Below, piece by piece: positions 7,010-13,385 of a stretch of 13,385 bases of DNA. The translations under genes were made by a program, and so were the position numbers. Source of the stretch: Planctomycetota bacterium. GTDB taxonomy: Bacteria; Planctomycetota; Phycisphaerae; WQYP01. The stretch is taken from positions 1 through 13,385 of the forward strand of contig JAJZCT010000027.1 in NCBI GenBank assembly GCA_021828925.1, read 5' to 3'. Within the stretch, counting starts at the first letter, position 1, and each line of letters opens with the position of its first letter. Below the pieces are notes generated by a model that saw nothing but the letters and a program-made list of their open reading frames with translations, searched no databases and was not told the origin of the DNA.

Positions 7010-9982
7010 ATGCAAAAGAATCACGGTGGAACTGCATTTTATCTGGCCCTTTTGTTGTTTGGATCAACCTGCTTCCCGAAAGCGGTGCCTGCCGCTAACG
7101 CTCCCATTCCACCGCGTGTAGGGAAAACAGCACTGCAACTGGTTTCTCATATTCACGGCGTGTTTTTTGCGCCGCCAACCGATGTCCCTTCTCGTGGGAT
7201 GACCGGTGGACCTCTCGAGGGAAATGGAAATGTCGGCGTCGTATTGGGCGGCCCGCCGGACCATTGCACTTTGTATTTTGGCAGAGACGATTTTTGGAGC
7301 GTATTACGCGGCCGTATCATGCCGGTTGGAAGTCTGCAGATTTCGATCCCTGCATTGCATGGCGCGACCTATCGTGTGCGGGAAGACATTGGCCCCGCTG
7401 ATCTTCGCGGGGTGTTCAAATCCGGACACCGGGAGCTGGAAATCAAATCCTGGGTCGCCGCCACAAGCAATATGGTCGTATTGAGTTTGACAAATCGAAG
7501 CACCGTGGCAGTGCGGGCTTCCGCTGATCTTCGTGGTCCGTGGGGCAACATCGGCCGGCCTCCAATGCGAGGTGCTACTGGCCCAACCGTCTGGTTGAAT
7601 GTATCACCGGAGGTCGTTGCTGCCACAATCGGTAATCGCTTCGCAGGCGGGCCGGCGGCCGCCTTCGAGGGGCGGATCAGAAGGGTCCGCATTTTTGCCG
7701 GCGCTATTCCCCAAAATTCCACGAGCCGCGGGCACATTGTGCCGAAATATGCCTACCTCACGGGCACCAATGCCGAGTTCAATAACAGCCGGCCACAGGA
7801 TGGCGTGCGCAACCGTTCCCAATTCAGTTGTGGACGTATTATTATGCCGCAGCGGCGATTCACAGTCGATGCCCAAATCGATGCCAGTGCCACCAATGAC
7901 TGCAATTACATTTTCTCTGCCACCACCGGGCAAAGATGGTACCGCCATCCACCCTTGGACGCTGATCCATTAGGCAGTGCTAAACCGGGAAATAGTCGGC
8001 AGTTTCCGCGCAAGCAGGGTGCCGCCTCGGGCTTCATGCTTTTTCTCGATCACGGCCGGCTGGCGGCAAATCTCAACGGCACAACAATTGTCGCACGGCA
8101 CAGGGTTCCACTGCGCCGTTGGATTCAGGTAAGCGCATCTTACAACGGCAGGGAATTAACGTTGTTTGTCAACGGCAGCCCGGCCGGCCGAACTCGGCGA
8201 TTTCCGACCACAGCGCAGGTCATGGGGCCGCGCTGGATGTGGGCGGCAACACACCCCGGCGATACCACAATCCCTTTCGATGGCTGCGCGCCGAAGGGAA
8301 TTCTGGCGCTGCGAGTACTCGGTGGTATGACGGCCGAAGCCGGTGGCCGCATGGACATCACGATTCCAGCGGAAAAGCGTGTCACCATGCTGATCGCCGT
8401 AATGGATAATCGCGATACTCCGCACTACCGGCATGCCGCTATTGATTTTCTCACATCCGCAAATATGGCGACAGTTTCGCATTTGTGGGACACCCACTTG
8501 GCGTGGTGGAGGCGTTTCTGGTCAAGATCTTTTATAAAGATTCCCGATAAGACTTTGCAATCCTGGTGGTACGGTTCGCTTTACCTGTTGGCGTCATGCA
8601 GTCGAAGCGGCTGCGTAGCTCCCGGACTGTGGGGAAATTGGATCACCTCTCCATTTATGGGCTGGCAGGGTGACTACACGCTGGATTACAATTATGAGGC
8701 CCCTTTCTGGGCGACTTTCCCCACCAACCACGTCAGCCTTGCGAACCCCTACGATCCTCCGTTACTGGCATGGATGGGGCGGGGCCATGCGCTGGCAAAA
8801 ACAATTGGTGCCCACGGACTGGTATACTATTGCCACCTGGCACCCACCCCCGGATGGAGTGCCGACAACTTTCGCGGAAATGACCAGAAATCTGATGCCC
8901 TGTTCGCTGCGGTCAACTGTATTCAGCGCTGGCGATACACGCATAGTTCAGCATACGCCCGGCTGGTCTGGCCCTTCCTGCGAGGCGTGGCGCGTTACTG
9001 GGATCACGACTTGAAACTCGTGAATGGCCGGTATGTGAGTTATCACGATGCGCCGGACGAACAACTGTTCGGGCCGACTGATGCGGTGAATCCCGCAACA
9101 ACACTGGCCTTTCTGGGCATGCTGTACCCCGCAGTCATTGATATCAGCCGTCAATTGCACGTGGACAAGGCCAAACGGGCCGAATGGCAATACATTGATT
9201 CGCACCTTAGCCCACTCCCGATTGTACCCGCATCCTCAATTGGTGGAATCGTGCATGCTGTCGGACGCCTGCAAGCGGCAGGCAAATCGGTCATTCGCAT
9301 CAGCCAGAAAGGCCGGGCGTGGATTATTCTGCGAGATCAATTGCAATCACATCCAGCAGTCGTGGTAACCGGATCCACCCCCGGGATGAATTCGCTGCAG
9401 ACCGTGTTCCCTGCCTGGCAGATCGGACTGGAGAGCAACCCGAAGCTGCTTCGTGCCGCATGGAACACTGCTGCCTTTATGAAAATCTGGTATGACTGTA
9501 ATGATACCTCGAGCTTTTATCCGGCGTTGGCTTGCATTGGCTACCACCCGGGATCGATCTTGCACCATCTCGACTTGCTCGTGTCTCACATAGGGTATCC
9601 GAGCTTTGCTTATCATATCTTCTGCGGCGGTGTGGAAAATGAGGCCACCGTTCCAACGACAATCTGCGCCATGTTTTTGCAGACGTATCAGCGGAATATT
9701 CATATATTCCCCGACTGGCCAAGAAGTCAGAACGCGCAATTCGGAAATCTGCTGGGCTGTGGTGACTTCTTGATATCCAGCGCCATAAAATCCGGACGCA
9801 TCGAGTACGTGAAAATTGTAAGCAAGGCCGGGACGCCCTTACGCCTTGCCAATCCATGGCTGGGGAAGCAGATTCGCTATACTCAAAACCATGGACTGGT
9901 GCATACAACAAGCGGTAAGGTTATCAGTATTCCCACGAGAAGAGGAGAGTCTCTCTTATTCTGGGCCGCACGAGGCCAATAG
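7010..9982 (+). CDS. GH95-like six-hairpin glycosidase with LamG-type insertion
   Basis: The 990-residue exported product starts with a signal peptide (about 1-31, ending PAANA). GGPLEGNGNVGVVLGG resembles the opening of the GH95 N-terminal beta-sandwich. A concanavalin/LamG-like segment (about 219-425: FTVDAQIDASATNDCNYIFS, RRWIQVSASYNGRELTLFVN) appears inserted in it. The sandwich resumes at about 430, and an alpha/alpha barrel follows from about 510 (SWWYGSLYLLASCSR, LWGNWITSPFMGWQGDYTLD). N561 in DYNYEAPF aligns with the catalytic Asn-Tyr of GH95, while the usual partner Asn two residues before is replaced by Asp (D559). D683/E684 in YHDAPDEQLF are candidate acid residues. GH95 enzymes remove alpha-L-fucose or alpha-L-galactose from xyloglucan and pectin side chains; the exact activity here is open, and another six-hairpin family is possible. 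Its 3' end overlaps the pectinesterase gene by 27 bp, tail to tail. It is transcribed divergently from the regulator. Confidence 0.75.
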   Translation: MQKNHGGTAFYLALLLFGSTCFPKAVPAANAPIPPRVGKTALQLVSHIHGVFFAPPTDVPSRGMTGGPLEGNGNVGVVLGGPPDHCTLYFGRDDFWSVLRGRIMPVGSLQISIPALHGATYRVREDIGPADLRGVFKSGHRELEIKSWVAATSNMVVLSLTNRSTVAVRASADLRGPWGNIGRPPMRGATGPTVWLNVSPEVVAATIGNRFAGGPAAAFEGRIRRVRIFAGAIPQNSTSRGHIVPKYAYLTGTNAEFNNSRPQDGVRNRSQFSCGRIIMPQRRFTVDAQIDASATNDCNYIFSATTGQRWYRHPPLDADPLGSAKPGNSRQFPRKQGAASGFMLFLDHGRLAANLNGTTIVARHRVPLRRWIQVSASYNGRELTLFVNGSPAGRTRRFPTTAQVMGPRWMWAATHPGDTTIPFDGCAPKGILALRVLGGMTAEAGGRMDITIPAEKRVTMLIAVMDNRDTPHYRHAAIDFLTSANMATVSHLWDTHLAWWRRFWSRSFIKIPDKTLQSWWYGSLYLLASCSRSGCVAPGLWGNWITSPFMGWQGDYTLDYNYEAPFWATFPTNHVSLANPYDPPLLAWMGRGHALAKTIGAHGLVYYCHLAPTPGWSADNFRGNDQKSDALFAAVNCIQRWRYTHSSAYARLVWPFLRGVARYWDHDLKLVNGRYVSYHDAPDEQLFGPTDAVNPATTLAFLGMLYPAVIDISRQLHVDKAKRAEWQYIDSHLSPLPIVPASSIGGIVHAVGRLQAAGKSVIRISQKGRAWIILRDQLQSHPAVVVTGSTPGMNSLQTVFPAWQIGLESNPKLLRAAWNTAAFMKIWYDCNDTSSFYPALACIGYHPGSILHHLDLLVSHIGYPSFAYHIFCGGVENEATVPTTICAMFLQTYQRNIHIFPDWPRSQNAQFGNLLGCGDFLISSAIKSGRIEYVKIVSKAGTPLRLANPWLGKQIRYTQNHGLVHTTSGKVISIPTRRGESLLFWAARGQ

Positions 9983-11245
9983 GCCCGCCGTCCGAAAGTT
10001 TCGTCGTATGCTCCTGCGGAAACCCATGGCCAGCAGACTCGCGCATGCCGCTACATACAGCGGCAATTCGGCCGGTTCAGGCACGTTTGCGGTTGCCAGT
10101 TGAGCCAGTGGATTCCAGGTTCCGGAAACTGCAAAACGATCCGTATATTGGGTTCCCCAGAACGTTTCAGGGCCGAAAATATTGGACAGAGTGTAGTTCT
10201 CCGCGTTCAGCAGAGCATCGGAGCTTCCCGATTGCACCAGTTGGCTCGACCACGGGACGCGTTGAGACACGCTCAGTTCCGCCCCGCGGGAGGTCTGGCT
10301 GTTGTATTCGGAATACCGGGGATTACCTTTTGATGGAATTTCATTGGCATCCCAAGGTGTCCATCCGGCAGGATTAATTACAGAGCCCATCCGCGTGTTG
10401 AGAAATGTTACACTGGAGTTGCTGCTTGCGTAATCCCACGGCCTGCCCAGGAATGCGCTGCCTGCGGGCACTCCGGTTTGGTCGTTCGGGTCACCTCCCT
10501 GGGAGGTGGGAACAACGTTTGAGGTAATGGTGGAATCGCGAAATACGAAGCCCACCGCTGTGGTGGTATTGGTGTTAGCCGCAGTGACGGTTCCCGGTGC
10601 GGAACTGTTAATCGTGCTGTTCTGGAACACAGCCGTACCATTTCCGAAGATGTAATCCACTGTCCCTGTCACGTAGCAGTTTTGAAAGTAACTGCGACCA
10701 TTTTTCAGATAAAGCGTGTCTTGAAAGCCGATGAATCGATCATTTGAAAAGGCCTCCTGGTCGCCCTGTGCCAGCAATGCCACCGCCTGCGCCGTTCCGT
10801 ATGGCGTGGAGTTGGCAAATGTAATGTTGGTGGCGGTGAAATCATTGGCTCGAATCTGCACACTGGCGCTGCCGGAAGTTCCAATATTTCGTCCGCCAAT
10901 GGTGGATTTGGCGTTCAGATCATATTCCACCACCGTATCTTCCGGGTTTGCGGAAGCTCCTATTAACTGCAAATAGGGCATGTTGCTGCCGATAAGTATC
11001 TGCTGGGTATTGTAAATGCCCGGTGCGAGAATGATCCGCGTGGGATTTTCCGCCGTGCCCACCGGGCCGAGTTTGGCCGCGTTAATGGCGTCCGGAAGGC
11101 TTTGAAATGCACCTGCGACACCACTGGGGTTGACATAGTAATCCATCCCCCGGGCACGATTGCAGTTTGCCGCAGAGATACCCGCTGCTACCACAGTTGA
11201 CACGAGCATTGAAATATTCATCGTCCGTCTGTAATGCCTTTGCAT
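9956..11245 (-). CDS. Pectinesterase (CE8) with PEP-CTERM sorting tail
   Basis: Pectin methylesterase of 429 residues that should demethylate homogalacturonan outside the cell. The ATG at 11245 is chosen for AAGGAG 7 nt upstream; it precedes an export signal (about 1-33, RRTMNISMLVSTVVAAGISA). Catalytic residues are canonical: Q153 (TAQAVAL), Q175-D176 (FQDTLY), D197 (GTVDYIFG), R268 and W270 (FLGRPW). The tail VPEPAELPLYVAACASLLAMGFRRSIRR (388-415) has the PEP motif, a hydrophobic helix and an Arg cluster. In known systems this directs exosortase-dependent sorting to the envelope or extracellular matrix. About 18 residues extend beyond the Arg cluster, longer than usual; the extension covers the 27-bp overlap with the GH95-like gene. 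It follows the GH28 gene by 46 nt on the same strand, so co-transcription is likely. It lacks the motif deviations of the other pectinesterase in this locus. Confidence 0.92.
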   Translation of the reverse strand: MQRHYRRTMNISMLVSTVVAAGISAANCNRARGMDYYVNPSGVAGAFQSLPDAINAAKLGPVGTAENPTRIILAPGIYNTQQILIGSNMPYLQLIGASANPEDTVVEYDLNAKSTIGGRNIGTSGSASVQIRANDFTATNITFANSTPYGTAQAVALLAQGDQEAFSNDRFIGFQDTLYLKNGRSYFQNCYVTGTVDYIFGNGTAVFQNSTINSSAPGTVTAANTNTTTAVGFVFRDSTITSNVVPTSQGGDPNDQTGVPAGSAFLGRPWDYASSNSSVTFLNTRMGSVINPAGWTPWDANEIPSKGNPRYSEYNSQTSRGAELSVSQRVPWSSQLVQSGSSDALLNAENYTLSNIFGPETFWGTQYTDRFAVSGTWNPLAQLATANVPEPAELPLYVAACASLLAMGFRRSIRRNFRTAGLLASCGPE

Positions 11246-11252
11246 CTTTGTA

Positions 11253-11258
11253 CTCCTT
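11253..11258 (-). promoter_or_regulatory. Shine-Dalgarno of the PEP-CTERM pectinesterase
   Basis: AAGGAG on the minus strand, 7 nt before the ATG at 11245. It favours this start over the in-frame position at 11341, which would overlap the GH28 gene. Confidence 0.8.
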
Positions 11259-11291
11259 ACGTAGTAGCTCCATCGACCACAGTCACTGTTG

Positions 11292-12692
11292 TCACTCTTC
11301 GGACGCTGATTTGTCGCGCCCTCGCGACAGCACAGCCGCAATGATGCCGACGGACAAAACCAGAATGGCGGATGGGGCCGGAACGGCTAACGAATCCTCG
11401 TAGGTACTTAAGCTGGGGCCGTTAAGCGCACTGAACGTATTCGAACTCCCCAGCGTGAGATTTCGGACGAAGTAAATCCCCAAGCCCTTGTATCCGGAAA
11501 TGTTGACATCATTTAACGTCAGGCCGTTAAAATTGGTCGCAGGCGATCCCGAACCTGAAAGCGGCTCGCCGTAGATCGCGCCGTCCTGCCACGCCCCTGT
11601 TGCCGTAATGTTCGTGAAACTTATATTTTTCCAAAGTGGCGTTGTGCTGGTGTAGGTCGCCGCTGACACGGCCGTGGGGGCGGATGGAAAGTTGTCACTG
11701 CCATGTTCATAAAAACTGGTGATTGATATGGGCGTAGCGACATTGCTCATGTGTATATTGTTATAGCTTATATTTTGCACCAGTCCTCCGTTCCCTGCGC
11801 CGGCTTTCAACCGTAATCCGTTGCTTGTCCCATTAAAATTTACGTTTGTAACGCTCATTCCGTTAACACCGGCATTTGTCTGCCCTCCGATGGACAATCC
11901 ATGGCCGCTACCGATGTTCAGGTTATTAATCACTATATTGCTGGCCGGTACGCCGCCGGCCTTCACGGCGATATCGTCATCGCCGTCAGAAATGCTCGAA
12001 TTTTCGATCAGATAATTGGAACCTGAAGGGTCGATGCCATCAGTATTGGGGGAGTTGGCGGGAGCGGAAATGGTGATGCCATTAATTGTGACATTGTTTG
12101 TGGCGTCGAAAGCCAGATGTTCTTTAGGAGAGTTCTCAATGGTCACTCCCGTGATGGCCACGGTGTTGTCGCTGTTCAATTTAATAAGATCCGGTCGGTT
12201 AAGAGTCGTGTAATTGGCCCACCAACCGGACGAACCATTGCCGTCGATGGTGCCCCCTCCACTGATTTCGACGTTGTCCGCACTGCGAATGGTGATAAAT
12301 GGTGTGCCAGTGTGGGATACTGTGGAATAGTATTGCGATTCCGGCAACATCCGTAGGGTGGCACCGGTGGCAATGTTGAGGTTAATGTTGCTCGGGAGGT
12401 TCAAGGCCCCTGCCAAATATATTCCAGATGATGCATCCGGAAGTTCTATTGTTCCGCCGCCGGCGGCACTGGCGGCGTTAATGGCCTCTTGAATTGCACT
12501 GGTATCCACAGTGTTGCCATCACCAATTGCGCCGTAACTTGTCACATTGAAAATAGCATCAGGGATTACCGGAACCGGTGGCTTGGTTTGCGCCTGGCCC
12601 GTGCCAATGAGCGCTATCGAAGCACTGACCGCGGAAAGGATTTGCAGCACCATATGTCGGCGGAACGGGAGGGAATTGTTGATCGTAGGCAT
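11292..12692 (-). CDS. GH28 polygalacturonase-type enzyme with VPAPSA sorting tail
   Basis: Beta-helix enzyme of 466 residues that should hydrolyse alpha-1,4 links between galacturonic acids, or the backbone of rhamnogalacturonan. All four GH28 signatures are present: NTDG (216-219), GDDD-I-A (237-242, catalytic pair D238/D239), GHG (263-265, H264) and RLK (294-296). A signal peptide spans about 1-35 (VLQILSAVSASIALIGTGQAQ). The fold opens with FNVTSYGAIGDG, the usual first strand of bacterial members. The tail at 437-459 (VPAPSA, hydrophobic helix, SRGR) is a PEP-CTERM-like signal in which PEP is replaced by PAP, a variant seen in planctomycetes. AAGGAG lies 9 nt before the ATG. It lies between the beta-strand-repeat gene (79 nt upstream) and the pectinesterase (46 nt downstream), which fits sequential attack: demethylation, then backbone cleavage. 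Endo or exo mode, and homogalacturonan versus rhamnogalacturonan, cannot be told from this sequence alone. Confidence 0.93.
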   Translation of the reverse strand: MPTINNSLPFRRHMVLQILSAVSASIALIGTGQAQTKPPVPVIPDAIFNVTSYGAIGDGNTVDTSAIQEAINAASAAGGGTIELPDASSGIYLAGALNLPSNINLNIATGATLRMLPESQYYSTVSHTGTPFITIRSADNVEISGGGTIDGNGSSGWWANYTTLNRPDLIKLNSDNTVAITGVTIENSPKEHLAFDATNNVTINGITISAPANSPNTDGIDPSGSNYLIENSSISDGDDDIAVKAGGVPASNIVINNLNIGSGHGLSIGGQTNAGVNGMSVTNVNFNGTSNGLRLKAGAGNGGLVQNISYNNIHMSNVATPISITSFYEHGSDNFPSAPTAVSAATYTSTTPLWKNISFTNITATGAWQDGAIYGEPLSGSGSPATNFNGLTLNDVNISGYKGLGIYFVRNLTLGSSNTFSALNGPSLSTYEDSLAVPAPSAILVLSVGIIAAVLSRGRDKSASEE

Positions 12693-12771
12693 CTCGCTTT
12701 ACTCCTTGAAATATTGTGAATCGGGTTGTTCAGATCGTCCGGTGAGGGCCTGGCGGATAAACCAATCCTGG

Positions 12772-13385
12772 TTATGACCCCGTGAGCCGTCTGCGTCTGC
12801 GTAATACCCACGCGGTCATGCCGCTCAGTACCAGCAGGCCCAGCGTGGCCGGTTCCGGAACGGCGGTGACATTCAAATTAATCATTCCAGCCGGATCAGT
12901 AAGCGTATAGTTAAATCCGGATGGGCCGTTGACCGTCCAGGAATTCAGATCTGCGGCATTGTTGATGGCGTCTGAAAAGCTCACAAGGTGATAAACTCCG
13001 GCACCAAATTGATTGCCGGCGCGGATGGTCAGCGATATGCCCTTTCCAAGCGTGATATCGGTAGTGGTAATCAGACTGTTACCCCCGGCTCCGGAACCGG
13101 CATTGGGCGTATTAAGCGCAAAATCCAGACCGCTGTTGTCGCTTAACGTCAGGCTGGAGATGGCAAGCGTTGCCGATGCTGAGCCATCGCCGGGATTGAG
13201 GGTGCCGGCACTGATGACCGCCGCACGGATGGTGCCCGTGCCTCCGAGTGTAGCGCCGGCGCTGACGCTTGTGGCACTGGTAATACTGCCATCAACCAGC
13301 AGTGTTCCGGCGGACACCGTGGTGGCTCCGGTATATGTATTAGCCCCCGAAAGCGTTAACGTGCCGGAACCCACTTTTGTCACAA
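12772..13385 (-). CDS. Autotransporter-associated beta-strand repeat protein with PEP-CTERM tail, 5' truncated
   Basis: Only the C-terminal 204 codons or so are visible; the frame is open to the window edge and the start is outside. The fragment begins inside a typical repeat, GSGTLTLSGANTYTGATTVS AGTLLVDG, followed by further Gly/Ser/Thr-rich beta-strand text (SAGATLGGTGTI, AGTLNPGDGSASATL). A final soluble segment with LTIRAGNQFGAGVYHLVSF leads to VPEPATLGLLVLSGMTAWVLRRRRR, a textbook PEP-CTERM sorting signal. Such proteins are often very long, secreted, beta-helical surface proteins; they lack the outer-membrane barrel of true autotransporters. No catalytic motif is visible in this part. 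Its place ahead of two tailed pectinases suggests an adhesin or matrix protein made with them, or unrelated neighbours in the same transcript. The family call is firm; the role is unknown. Confidence 0.85.
   Translation of the reverse strand, partial: VTKVGSGTLTLSGANTYTGATTVSAGTLLVDGSITSATSVSAGATLGGTGTIRAAVISAGTLNPGDGSASATLAISSLTLSDNSGLDFALNTPNAGSGAGGNSLITTTDITLGKGISLTIRAGNQFGAGVYHLVSFSDAINNAADLNSWTVNGPSGFNYTLTDPAGMINLNVTAVPEPATLGLLVLSGMTAWVLRRRRRLTGS

Noticed and set aside
6853..7098. Small frames in and past the divergent intergenic region, including the 36-codon extension ahead of the GH95-like start
   Set aside because: Arg/Gly-rich translations with no conservation signal; the ATG at 7010 has the AGGAG and the signal peptide.
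9945..9955. Near-palindrome GAGAG-T-CTCTC beside a pectinesterase stop, with a similar GGAGACTCTC near 3357-3366 by the other pectinesterase stop
   Set aside because: Low-complexity purine/pyrimidine text inside or next to coding sequence with a 1-nt centre; the resemblance between the two sites is most likely coincidence.
11282..11296. Direct repeat GTCACT-GTT-GTCACT at the GH28 stop codon
   Set aside because: Only 6 bp per copy and one copy covers the stop codon; too short to distinguish from chance.
12772..13385. Gly/Ser/Thr-rich repetitive text that could be taken for a DNA repeat or a CRISPR-like array
   Set aside because: The repetition is at protein level (beta-strand repeats); there are no identical DNA repeat units with regular spacers.
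1..13385. tRNA, rRNA, transposase, integrase or phage genes
   Set aside because: None was recognised on either strand; the window shows no sign of a mobile element.

Overview
This window appears to be a pectin and plant-polysaccharide degradation locus from a bacterium of the Planctomycetota-Verrucomicrobiota group, most like the class Phycisphaerae. The lineage call is an inference from four traits seen together. There are three PEP-CTERM-type sorting tails (VPEPAT, VPEPAE and the variant VPAPSA). There is an autotransporter-associated beta-strand repeat protein. There is a prepilin-like protein of the [24 protein letters not shown] / C-x2-NLRQ type, which is greatly expanded in these phyla. 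There is a XylR-like regulator with a sugar-binding domain and an AraC-type DNA-binding domain. No rRNA or housekeeping gene is present to settle the taxonomy.

Layout from left to right. A 5'-truncated GH2-type glycosidase runs on the plus strand (2-3154). It converges on a minus-strand pair: a prepilin-like protein (4493-5290) followed by a pectinesterase without a sorting tail (3376-4353). Upstream of that pair on the minus strand lies the XylR-like regulator (5512-6688), which is split by a one-base frameshift in a 7-base homopolymer. A 321-bp divergent intergenic region separates the regulator from a large GH95-like glycosidase on the plus strand (7010-9982). The last 27 bp of that gene overlap, tail to tail, with a minus-strand gene set: a PEP-CTERM pectinesterase (9956-11245), a GH28 polygalacturonase with a VPAPSA-type tail (11292-12692) and the C-terminal end of a beta-strand-repeat PEP-CTERM protein (12772 to the window end).

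A working model follows; it is inference. Pectinesterases remove methyl groups from homogalacturonan, GH28 cuts the demethylated backbone, and the GH2 and GH95-like enzymes trim side chains. Three consecutive products carry sorting tails and would be handled by the same exosortase-type machinery, so backbone attack may happen at the cell surface or in the matrix. The second pectinesterase has only a signal peptide and is paired with a pilin-like protein. The XylR-like protein is the obvious candidate regulator of both flanks. No transporter, SusC/D pair, exosortase or polysaccharide lyase is visible here.

Every complete gene except the regulator has a clear AGGAG-type Shine-Dalgarno sequence 6-9 nt from its chosen start; the regulator has a shorter GGAG. 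In five of the six, this start lies downstream of the longest open frame. The least expected items are the homopolymer-split regulator, a nested RNA hairpin between the prepilin and pectinesterase genes, carbohydrate-binding-type modules apparently inserted inside other domains in both large glycosidases, and repeated TTCCAAC words in the divergent promoter region.
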